Positions 51,420-62,700 of a stretch of 64,000 nucleotides of DNA are shown here, piece after piece (within the stretch, counting starts at the first letter, position 1; each line of letters begins with the position of its first letter). Origin of the DNA: Batillaria attramentaria (Eukaryota; Mollusca; Gastropoda; Batillariidae); contig JACVVK020000201.1 in the NCBI GenBank assembly GCA_018292915.2, positions 806,001-870,000 on the forward strand, given 5' to 3'. Under the pieces are notes generated by a model. That model was given only the letters and a program-made list of their open reading frames with translations, was not told the origin of the DNA and searched no databases. The translations under genes and the position numbers were made by a program.

Positions 51420-51815
51420 TTTGTTATTACACATAGTGTTTCATGTTTTATCTGTTTGTTTGGGGTTTTTTGTTGGTTTGTTTGTTTGTTTTGTTTTACC
51501 CGTCTTGTGTTTGTTTTATCTGCCTTTTATCGAGGAGCCGGGATGGCAGAATGGTAGAGCGTTGGACTCTCAATGCTCGGGTCGTGAGCTCGAATCTCGG
51601 CTGTGGCCAAATATTTGTGCTGGCCTTTTTCTCGTTGTCCCTCTTTGATATTACCCTTACGTGGTGGAAAAGGACGTTAAACTCCTAAACACCCACCCAC
51701 CCTATCTGCCTTTTATCTGGTTTTATGTTTAATGTTTATACATAAAAACTCTTTAGCGATTAGAGCTTAGAGGTCAGATAATAATCTATTATTATTATTA
51801 TTATTATTATTTCAT
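51420..51815 (+). mobile_element. LINE 3' UTR/tail interrupted by SINE-1
   Basis: GTCTTGTGTTTGTTTTATC at 51502 and GAGCTTAGAGGTCAGATAAT plus (ATT)n at 51760-51812 match, in order, the uninterrupted tail at 16230-16366. No ORF part remains. Confidence 0.7.
51532..51702 (+). mobile_element. SINE-1 copy nested in a LINE tail (subfamily C)
   Basis: Flanked by a perfect 15-bp repeat TATCTGCCTTTTATC at 51517-51531 and 51703-51717. The 16.2-kb LINE tail contains a single TATCTGTCTTTTGTG at the corresponding point. Confidence 0.95.
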
Positions 51816-52840
51816 TATAAATATAAACAAAATGGGATAAGATTTCTCAGAAAGGGACATTTCAAGACAGGAGGACGTCACGTCGGTAAACTTTCGCCTG
51901 TGTGACTTAAAGCTTTGTTCGTGACGTCCCGTAAGCACTACACCCTGCCCAGAATGAATGATAATCATAACAATAAAGAATAAGGAAACTGAGCAAAATG
52001 TTTCAAGCCTGTCTGAAGCATTAATCTCGTATATCATCTGGCTTATTACGTCAGGCGTCACCCCCCCCCCCCCCCCTTTTTTTTTATCTCAAGCCAGACA
52101 ACGAGACATTTCCTCGGTACATGTAGGTTGCACTGCAGATACAGTTGACATGCGCAGGGTGAACGGAGGGTCGCCTTAGAATTACGAGCTTGTCTAAGAG
52201 GCATCCGTGGCATCCCTAAATCGCGTGTGTCTGACAGCGTTTGTGAAAGCCCCACTTCAACACTTTGATCAAAAGGTGATTAAAATGCCATGTGCGGTAT
52301 TCTCAGTGCACCTTCCGCCCCCCCTGCACTGCCATACTTGGGCGTAATTTTCTGCGGGTTTTGTATTTATACGGGGCCTATACGTTGTTCGGTATTGCAG
52401 GCAGCTCACGTGCCCATAAATTTGATGTAACAATATACAATATTTAACCAGTAAACCCCTCACAGCGGCTGCATGAAAACTTCACGTCTTCATGCTTTGC
52501 CTGTTCACGAGCAGTTTATGACTGTCTATATTGTCAGATAAAAGGACCTCGTCACAAAGAGGTTTTAAGGAACGAGAACTAGCATTAAAAGCTTCATTGA
52601 CCTGCTACTGAAATCGGAGGGAATCAGTACATGACTATCATCGATATCGTTGGTAGACGAATTCGCTAGTAGTTTTGGTTCAGCTCTATATTGTGGGGTT
52701 TTGGGTGCTTTGGAGGTTGTTTTTTTGTTTTTCCTTTTTTGTTTGTTGGTTTGTTTGTTTTATTGGGGTGTTTGTTTGTTCGTTTGTTTGTTTGTTTTGT
52801 TTTGTTTCTTTTGTTGTTGTTGGTAGTTGTTCTTGGGGGG

Positions 52841-53100
52841 TATATTTGTGCTGGCGTTTTCCTCGTTGCCCCGGGAGCCAGGGTGGCCGAATGCTAGAGC
52901 GTTGGACTTCTAATGCTCGGGTCGTGAGTTCGTATCCCGGCTGGGGCCAAATATTTGTGCTGGCTTTTTCATCGTTGCCCCGTCTTTGATATCACCCGTA
53001 TGAGGTGGAAAAGGACGTTAAACCCCCCCAAACACCCAACACCCACCCTCGTTGCCCCGTCTTTGAAATGGACGTTTAACTCCCAAATACTCACCCCACC
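52841..53100 (+). mobile_element. Older SINE-1 copy split by a younger one
   Basis: The body of an older copy (TATTTGTGCTGGCGTTTTCC) stops at 52872. It resumes at 53047 with GTTGCCCCGTCTTTGAAATG and GGACGTTTAACTCCCAAA. Its head is not preserved. Confidence 0.8.
52873..53046 (+). mobile_element. SINE-1 copy nested in SINE-1 (subfamily B)
   Basis: Full length, flanked by CCTCGTTGCCCC at 52861-52872 and 53047-53058. B box GTTCGTATCC, body CACCCGTATGAGG. Confidence 0.93.
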
Positions 53101-54200
53101 CATCCGCTACGGAAAGAAGTTAATGCCTCTCTGTAGATGTGCGGACGGGGTGAACTTTCATCTGTTTTGGGCGGCGTGAAACTGTGCTCCTTTGTATCGG
53201 GCACAGCTATATCTTTGCACATCGCCGATTGCCTTTGTGATATTGAAGACTCCAATAAATTATAGCCCTATTATTAATGTCGTCTGCCTGGCAGGTCAAC
53301 TTTTTTTTTTCTTCTTAAAGGATGTTAAAATGTAGGCGTGTTGTTTGCATAAAGTAACAATTTCACAACACCTACGTTTTGTACCCACTCACACCGACAG
53401 AAAATGGCCGACCTGCCATTCCATCGACCCGCTCATACATCATATCACGGCGCGTACATCCAAGGGAGATAATGGCCGAGGCAAGGTACCAAGGGACATA
53501 ACTCGGCAGGAGCGGGTGACGCTGGGTACAAGAGTCGTATTGAGGGACATCAGCGGGAGGTGTGAGCACAGGGTTCGCGTTCAATTCTTCACATGTAACA
53601 TCGTGTTATTTATTGGCTTAGAGCTAGCCAACTGGACGGCACGTCCTAGGGAGGGTTTTTTTTTTTTTTTTTAACCCACTTTCTTGTGCCGAGGAAAAGA
53701 AAAATGAGATCTGGACCTAAACAAGGTTAGGCGGCGTACACACAGCAGCACAACGTCGCTTTTCAGTATGACTTCTTTGTACTCTTCTTATACTGTGGCT
53801 GCCACAGTGCAGACAATGCGGGAATGATAGTAAACGGAAGAACATACAGTGAAGAGGAAAGATTCTCATTCCGACAACTGACCTCTGGATTCACTGATGA
53901 TAGGCATTCTTGTGTGAGCGTAATCTGGAATATTGGAAAATTCATAACATTTAAAGATGAAATACAACCAGAACGTGATTACCCTTTGCGTCATCGTCAC
54001 CTGAGGCTCTATGGGGGTATATTTTATTGGATGATTTTGATACTATATACTTTTCCAGCATGTGTTTTCAGTAAAAATTTCACTCACGCAAAACAAACCC
54101 AACCAAACCTTTCACTTATGCCTCTTGATTCCGTGGGGAACATAGGGCCGCAACAACACTCCTCCTCAACCAAGGTGTTTTCAGAATTTGTTGTTGCGGT
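53101..54200. other. Intergenic, nothing recognised
   Basis: A T-run at 53657-53672. The open frame starting at 53824 is discussed under rejected items. No gene was seen. Confidence 0.4.
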
Positions 54201-54229
54201 TTCTGTAACAGGCTTGTTTTTACTGGACT

Positions 54230-54470
54230 GGGTTGTTAGCCCAGTTCAAACCCCCAACCTGGAGGGCTGGCGAGTGCTCTTCGTTTGGTCTCTACCCTTT
54301 GACCTGTCTGGCTTGGGTGGCCCTACCAGGAGACGAATCTCCTGCCAGCATAGCTCTCATAGAGACGCTCAAGAGACGCTCAAGCTCCCCAACCACGGCA
54401 AGGTTGCATTCAATGGGAAGCAACCAAACCAAACAAAAATAGATAAATAAAATTAAATTAAGAAACAAAA
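54230..54470 (+). mobile_element. Possible retroelement 3' fragment
   Basis: The stretch CTGGAGGGCTGGCGAGTGCT through GGCCCTACCAGGAGACGAAT, CAGCATAGCTCTCA and CCACGGCAAGGTTGCA resembles a 3' region shared by many invertebrate non-LTR elements, as far as I can recall. It ends in an A-rich (AAAT/AAAC) tail. Family assignment unverified. Confidence 0.45.
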
Positions 54471-57400
54471 CAAAAAACAAACCAAAACAAATTAAAACAA
54501 CACCAACAACAAACCGGAAACCCCTTAGAACCCGGACTGTCACGAAATAAATGAGGTCACTAGGCCAAGATCAACGTTTTCTCTTTGAAAAAATGAAAGT
54601 GGCTTTCAGTTGAACAGCTTCATCAGAATCAAAAGACATTCCAAAAGGACAGAGCTACGTATCTCGATCCTTTCATGGAGAGAGCAGCCACAATCTGATA
54701 ATGGAGAATTCCAAGGACTACCTTGCGTCTTGCTGTCAGAGAAATAAACTCCTCCTGGTTTGACATGACTTACAACTTCGACAGTTTAGATCTCCACTCC
54801 CGGTGGCCGCTGTATCCGGGCAAAACCTGAAGCATTCCCGTGATTAATGCAGAAAATAAAACAGTCGAAACCTCCATTATATAAATCCATCCACTTGTGC
54901 AAAGAAAACTTTGACTGCGGCGGATTTGTGTGTTGCTCAAACAAGTCGTATATATTCTTCCCAGTTCGCGGGTGTTCGTTTAGACCAGACGCCACATATC
55001 ACCGTTGGCAGTGGATCTCAGATTCCTTGGTAATACCAGTTAGACCATCATCGTCGATCTGTGACAAGGTCAGTTTTGTAGACTGGCAACAAGAGCTTAC
55101 AGGGCCATCTTCAGCATATTTATGGATTTCTCTGTGCAAACAATTATCGGTCTCTTGCAGCTCATTGTGCTGTGATCGCGAATGCTGTAAACCACATTTG
55201 TCCCAAACTAAGGACGGAAAATTCGAGTACACCCCTATCACTTAGTATCATTATAACCGTTTATCACCCAGTTATTGGAGTAGTATCTCTGGAAAAGCAA
55301 TCGTATTCTGGGGAGAAGAAATTTACGTACGCACGAACTACCACGAAACCGTGTGCACAAACCTAGGCTCGTTCCGTCACGTGACTGGAATCGCCAATCG
55401 TCATGCATATGACTCGGATCGCTGTGATATACGTGAGCTGAAGACTTCAAGGTGGCACCCACAAGCTCTTGTGCGTTTTATTAATGCGATGAGTAAAACA
55501 CAAAGTCCCCTCCCATGCTCTTCAAACGGTGCAATATTTTGATAATTTAGCACTTTCGCGTTTTCACTTCCAGCAATATTGATGTGGTTTGAATCTGAAC
55601 CAACCACCTAATGGCTGACATTATAACCGCATTTGCAGCGAAGTGGTAAACCTTAATTCGGACAAAATAAATCGCAGGCGTCCGATCGACGCCTATCGGG
55701 TTTAGGCGAGATTCGATGTCAGATCCGCTGGACCGTTGGACGGGGGGGAACAGTTTATGCAGAATTGGAAAGAAGCATTTGTGTGTTTGCCAAGATCTCT
55801 GCCCGTCATGTTAAAGCCGATCGCACCTCACATAGATCAAACAGATTGGGTAACGCATCCCGGGTGTGTGTTTCCACCCCTGATCTGTTGGAGGGTACGC
55901 CCAGATCAAACCCGATGCATTAGCCAGCAAATAGTCTCACATTCAACCAGGGGCATATAGATTTTCGCAAACACTCCGTTTCTACATGATTCCCATTTAA
56001 ACCGACTGACCCTTTCTCGTGTAGGTCAAGTCCTTTTTTTGTTGAGAATTTCTCTGAGTGTGCCTACAGGGAAAAAAACAAGTTACCTGGTCTTATTTGA
56101 AGTTCTAATTAAAAGTCGGGAGCCGTGTGCAGGACGAGTACACAAAACCCGACCTTAATCCAAAGCTTGCTGTGTGTTTCCTCACGCGGGCTTGGCTAAG
56201 TATCGCGTGATTTTCAGCGATTAGGGAAGACAGGAAACTCGACACGGATTTGCCTAAAACCCCGGACTTAAGATGAAAGATGGCGGGAACGACCCATTTG
56301 AATGAATGTGATCGTGGCAGCACCATTAAAGCGGCGACTCGTCAGCACTGAACAGTCTCAGTCTTTGTTCTATTGACACACAGGCCATGTGCAATATCCA
56401 CCTATATCAGTGGCCAAAAGGATAAAAAAAAAAGGATTGAGGAAACAGGCGGTGCCCCTCCTTGTCCAAAACATCTCTCTTTGTCTACAGATTTGGCGAC
56501 GGAGAAGTGATACCGTTTTGTGGTGGGTGATAATATTGCAGGTGTAGACAGTGCTAGATGTCTGTGTCATGTTTTGGAGTGAAAGTAAGGGATTAAATGG
56601 TTTTTTGTTCTCTGTGTGTTTTGTGGACGGCATTTTTTATGGTCCGCGCACGCGGAGTTCAAACTGCGGTCGTCACGTACAGATCTTGTCGGGTGGTCTT
56701 AGACGGGGAACAGTCAAGTGTCGTGAGAGATTATAAATAAAGCACATTAAAAAAAAAAAAAAAAAACCCAAGTACTGACACCCGCGTCCCATCCCCTTGC
56801 CTTTATCGTCTGGTTTCATCTTCTTTAAAAAAAAAAAAATCAGATCCCCCCCCCCACCCAGTCCCGGTTTTTTGTTGTTGTAACCTTTGCCAAAAATTGT
56901 TTTTTAAAATAAAAAGACTGTTTCTGTACTTATTTTGAGTGGGGAGTGAGCTGTGCTTGCCGTTGCGCTTAATTTGAGCTGTGCCATAGTTGCTTCTTAT
57001 CTCAGACTAACTGAATGTGACCGTGAATTCATATGATGTGCCTGATCATACAACCACAGGCCTTTCCTTTGGTGTACATTTCATCTGCATCAGTAGACAC
57101 GTTGACCACTTTCAGCGACTTTATTGTCCGTGCGCTTGTCGCCTTTACTGTGTCCACTGTCAGTGGATACCACGCCTTGTTGTTGACTGTATGACAACTA
57201 CCAGTACTAGTAAAGCAGTCATGCCTGTAGCTGGGTGTGAATTACCGACAGTTTGAGAACAGTTTTACTTGACTTTGATGCTTGGTACTAGCTCCAGTTT
57301 TCTGCTCATGGACACTTGTAGTTGGCGAACAGTAAACGGAGGCAACGTGTAAGTTAATTCCAATAATCATTGTGGAGTAACTTCAAGATTCCTGATGGAA

Positions 57401-57668
57401 ACGTTGCAGGCAGTCCACCAGAAGTGATTTTATTGGCTGACTGAGTGATTGACCGAAAGAGTGATTGGCGAAAAGCCCTGGGCAGTACTTTGAGTCGTGG
57501 ACTGTGCACCGAGTCCACTCACTCGGAGAACAAGAAACACGACAGGGAGGGAGAGGAAACAGGTCAAAGCATGTTACAAACCCAACAACGTATATGTCAT
57601 CCATACATATCAGGGGGAAATGGCTGTGCGAACAGAAGAAAATGTATCACGGGCTCTGTTGAATACCC
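54471..57668. other. Intergenic; one poly(A)-ended candidate retroposon
   Basis: AATAAA at 56726-56731 is followed 11 nt later by about 18 A, the shape of a retroposed transcript end (see findings). Apart from that I recognise no gene, SINE or LINE in this 3.2-kb stretch. Confidence 0.45.
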
Positions 57669-57840
57669 AGTTTATGAAAGAGGTCATCTAATCCCAGGAT
57701 GTCAGAAATACGTCTATTAATGAGCTCCACACGCCCCCTCCTCTTCAGTCAACCACCCCAACCGGCTCCAACCACCAGTTCAGTTATGAAAGAAGTCATC
57801 TGACCCAAGGATGTCAGAAATACGTCTATCAATGAGCCCC
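57669..57840. repeat. Two copies of a 60-bp block, 112 bp apart
   Basis: TGAAAGAGGTCATCTAATCC and GATGTCAGAAATACGTCTAT at 57675-57720 recur with few changes at 57786-57830. C-rich sequence follows each copy. Confidence 0.85.
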
Positions 57841-59260
57841 CCTCCCCCCTCCAACACACACTTTTGGGTGGCTCCCAAACCAGCTCCTAGCACCACTGCC
57901 CCCATCCCTCCCCCCCCCCCCCCCCAGCTCAAATCTCTCTTCCAAAAGCTGTCTACATTCACTTTTTGTGAAGTTCAGCCCATTGTACTCACTTCACTTT
58001 CACATACAGACGGCACTAGATGAATGGAGCGGGTGGGATTTGGGCATAAAAGGAGAAACTTAACACCCTCCTCTGTCTCGCGTCGAACCGAAGACAAATG
58101 GGCGCGTATAGAACTGTATGGTCATAATGGCGGTTGAACGGGAAACTGAAGATGGGTCCGGTCTCGCTTGAATGGATGCGCTCCCAGCCGTCGCTGCTTA
58201 ATTGGTCTAGGAGGGCGTTTAGGTACATGAATGAGTCGCTAACAGCCACATAAATTATGCCCCAGGTCTGCACCTCAATGTGAAGTCGACCTGAGTTTAA
58301 AAAAAAGAAAAGAAAAAAAAGTGCTTACTGTTAACGCTGCCCGTTTCCTCTAGCCGTGTGAACTGGACCTGTTTGTGCAACGTGTCCATCATTGTCAAGG
58401 GTAAATCAAATTTTGCTGACTTGGCAGTCTGTTTGGATTGAACAGTGAGAGAGCAGTCCTTTCCCCCGCACAACCTGCATATTAGGGCCGCCTCCAATCA
58501 CATTTGTATCGGGGACGTTAAATTCAGTTCAGCTAGCTAACCAACCAACTTCGACGTGAGCGTAAAAAGAAACGACCGCGTCAGTCTTGAAAGCCGCGTG
58601 GGTAGCGAATGGGGGAGTGAATTCGAAGACTGAGGTGACCGAAAAAAAACATGTGTGTGTGTGTGGGGGGGGGGGGGGATTGAAACACAGACATACATAA
58701 CTTTCTATGTGGGGGGGGGGGGGGTACACCATCAAGCTGTCTATTTCATTCTCATCACGGACTCTCATTTTGGGGGGTCATCAGTATAGGACAATACCGG
58801 CTTTCGTGTCAGGAAATACCTGATATCCACATTGTCTACATATTTTCAGTTCGTAATAACTTGTGCAGTTTAGATGAAAACATCACAAAACTGACCACTG
58901 AAGAGGTCTGTTGCCAGCAGAGTAGGTAAGTTTGACAACTGACACTATTTATGGGCTGTGCACAGTGACAAAGAATTTAGCTTAAAAGCACTGTGTGAGA
59001 ATGAAAAGTTGAATCATGCACTTTACTTTGCACGAGTGAACTTACTGGAACTAACGTTTCGAGCTGGCAAAACTTTAACGGAAAGCACAGCTCATTAACA
59101 TAATATTAGTGCTGTGCAGCGTAAATGGTGTGGAAGGGAGGTAGGCAGGTACTGTGTAGAAATTAAATCCTCAAGGGTGAGCTGGGTTGTCTCCCGTAAA
59201 ACAGCCCTGATTCTCGTTCGAAGTCTATCACTGAAACTTTGTGAGCTTTGGCAGATGCTG
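57841..59260. other. Intergenic, homopolymers only
   Basis: C-run at 57911-57926 and G-runs at 58665-58678 and 58711-58724. No gene was recognised. Confidence 0.4.
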
Positions 59261-59261
59261 G

Positions 59262-59393
<132 letters not shown>

Positions 59394-59812
59394 ATTAACT
59401 TCTTTTCTGAGAAACTGGTGGGATTTCTTTATTTGTACTTTCTTGCTTGCAGTGATTTATTCATTTTGTTACTGAGTATTGGCAAACTGTTTTCGTGGCA
59501 CAAAAATACAACATGCACAAAGCTAACAGGGTGAAATACAAAATTATACAGAAATTTTATTTTGAAAGAATGCCATTGAAAATAAAAGTCGATGTCGTAT
59601 AGTTTGCACTGATAATGAGAAAATTAGCATAATATTAAAGTGTACAATACAAAGGGCTTCGTCAGTGTAAACGTCATTTGCAGCTTGCACGAACGACCGA
59701 CGTTACTGCAGCATACGCAGACACAAAGGGACAAAAAGAAAAAAAAAATGGTGTGAAATGTGTCTAGAGTATGCGGTGTGCTACGCGGTACAAAGTTCCG
59801 AACTTTACCTCC

Positions 59813-59818
59813 TTTATT
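59813..59818 (-). terminator. Candidate polyadenylation signal of the RBR gene
   Basis: AATAAA on the minus strand, about 220 nt past the stop codon at 60036. It is the first canonical hexamer I find downstream. Others lie near 59560 and 59428. Confidence 0.4.
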
Positions 59819-60035
59819 CAAATAATTTTGTACTTCGGGGAGTTGTGCCTCTGACGTTGATGATAATGATGATGCCAGTCACTGTCACTAACGACAAAAT
59901 ACATGTTGCGACTGTTGCTGTTTTACCCCTGCTCCGCTCGACTGTTTGTCACTTCAAGTTACTTATCATACTGTCAATGCTGTTATTATCTATTTCTCAA
60001 CAATGCACTGGCGATTTTTGTAAAGCTGCAGGCCT

Positions 60036-61027
60036 TTAGCAAGCTGATTGTGATTTCAAGGCGGCTAAGATCCTTAGCGCATCCCTGGCCTCTCTTTGCA
60101 GGAGTTGGAACGTCGGCACCACCCGCCGTAACGGCGTCGTCTCAACCTTCAGGAGCAAGTCAAGGGAAGAGCAAAGGAACTCCAGGCGACCAACGACGTC
60201 TTTGGCCTTGATGAATGTCATGGAGATGACCTTGTTCGACGCATCCTTCGTCCTTGCAGACTTCGGAGCGACCGTGGCAACGTCCTTGGAACTGACGTCC
60301 AGAGCGGCTGCGGTGTGCTCAATAACGTGATGAAGCTCAAGCTTCAGTTTTAGTATGCCCGCGACAGTCTCGTTCAGGTTTGCAGCCGAGGAGACTGAGA
60401 AGGGCATGCCAGCTTCTGAACGTTTCCAGGTGAAGGCCAACAACCGTCCGGCCAGCTGATCAGCCATCTTTATATTCATCTTCACCTCCTGCTTGTACTG
60501 CATGCGCCGGTGCTGGATCGCCAGCTCGTACCACTGGGAACCTTCGCGCGGGGATGTGTCCACGTGTTTGATGACTCGCCGCTGGATACCAAACGAATCA
60601 GAATATCTGCTTTGGCAGATGCAGGATGAGCGCAAGCACCACCAGCAGAAATGCTGCCCACACACGCAGATCATGTGGTTGCAACCTCCGCGTTTTTCCA
60701 AGAACGCTCCGCAGGCTGGGCAGGGTTTTCCGGACACCATCACGTCGGGGGAGGCCCCCTTCGTGTCGCCTCTCTTCACCAGGAGCGCGTGATACTCCTT
60801 CGCCTCGGCACAGCTAGCTGGCCAGTGGGCGGTTCCCAGGCACTTGAAACACAAGCGGGTTCCGCACGTGCAGGCCAGGCTGGTGGGTTCGGTTTGTTTG
60901 TTGCTGCGTTCCTGTATCAAAACAGGCAGAAGGGTGTCAAGTTAGCTCATGATCTGAGTCAGCACAGGCAAAAATTTATTGCTATTGTTGGACGATTAAA
61001 GCGGCATAATATTTTCCTCATCGGAAA

Positions 61028-61110
<83 letters not shown>

Positions 61111-62621
61111 CAAATGACGTTAAACCTTTATACATGTACACGTTGTCTCTCTCATTCATGAAGCTAATCTGCTTACCGTATTGAGCTGAATAAGACGACC
61201 GCATAACGGGTTCGGACACCACTTGGCACGGCGTGACCCGGTCATCTGGAGATCCAGACGCCGTCGCACCAGAAGCTGGACGTCTCGCACGTGCAGCAAG
61301 GACAGCAGCGTTCCCACATCAACCTCCACCCGACACCCGTACTCCGGGCACTCCAGGGTACGCCTAGTAGCCCCGGACACGCCTCCCCGCGCTGTGAGTG
61401 ACAGGTGAGACAGCCAGCACGTGTTGCAGAACCAGTGCCCGCACCCGCTCAGCGCTGTTGCTGTTGGTGCAGCACCTGAACAACCCGGGCTGATGTCGTC
61501 GAAACAGATGCTGCAGTAACCTGGCTCGGGTGTCAGAGACTGGCACAGCAAGACACCAGCATCGCCTTCAGCGCCAAGTGCTTCACGATCTGCTTTGTTG
61601 GCGTCGGGGGCACCATCAAAGCCATTCACGTGTGCAGATTGCCGCGTGGTGGGTCGGGAGGCAGCTGGGAGGCAAGAAACAGAGGATAGAGACAGGAAAG
61701 ACGGATTCCAGCCGTTCACCTCTGTCACCATACGGAAGTCCGGCTGTATCTTGTTCTCCAGGGCACAGGGCGGGCACTCCACGTCCTTACGGACCAACTT
61801 GTCGTGGGGAAGAGTGCAGATGAACTCCAACACACGCTCTAGGACCACTTCCACGCTGTCGTACCTAGCCATCTTGTCCAGAGTGTTGATGACAAAGTCG
61901 TGATCTTGGTAGTTCATGTTGAGGGTAACGCTGTAAACATAATGTCGTTCGACGGATGCAGTCACGGCCCCGCTCTCAACGTCTTCACAGTCGTAGGAAA
62001 ACACGACGCAGCTGGAGAGATCTACCGACGGCAAGTACACGTCTCGGAACGACTGGACATGCTTGAGTGACTCTCTTGCACGGTCCGTGATGTCGATGAG
62101 GAACTTGCGGGGAAGACAGCCGGCCTCCGTGTAGGTGTTTCCGTACTGATGACTCAGCGCTGATCCAGAGACCGACTCTTCAGGAAGGACTACTCTTACA
62201 GACTTCATCCGCATGGAGGTCAGCTTGTCGAGGAGTACGAGGCTGTCTGTGGAACTGTCCAGCTCACTGCTTGTGTCACTCTGTGTGTCTTCCGTGTATG
62301 CGGTGACGTCCACCCCGGCGTCTGGAAATCGTGTGCAAAATTTTATAAGTTCACTGTAATGCTGGTTGTCACGCTCGTAACACTTGACGCATTTGGTTAA
62401 CTCTTTGACGACGCCCGGAAGCACAATTTCTAACATCGTGTTAGAAATTGTGCTTCGTCGTCAAAGAGTTAAAATTTCATCTCATTAAATTGTCTGAATT
62501 CTCTTTTTCCCGCCGCAAAACGCTAATTGCCACGTTTGTGATAGGCTCGACATGGTCTGTTCGCAAGACAGGCTTTCTACAAGGTGGCATGATTATAGGT
62601 ACTATTAGCTGATTAGCACAG

Positions 62622-62700
<79 letters not shown>

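Noticed and set aside
53824..54450. 208-codon open frame on plus
   Set aside because: Its C-terminal third coincides with what looks like a retroelement fragment, and the rest has no domain. I annotate the repeat part only.
61670..61723. A 54-bp extra intron in RBR exon 2
   Set aside because: A GTGAAC donor-like site and a pyrimidine-rich CTTGCCTCCCAG acceptor-like site exist, but 54 bp is very short for an animal intron and the frame stays open either way. RNA-seq would decide.
62322..62436. Separate gene starting at the ATG at 62436
   Set aside because: That ATG lies in the hairpin of intron 1. The exon 1 to exon 2 junction at 62321 is in phase and explains the reading frame better.
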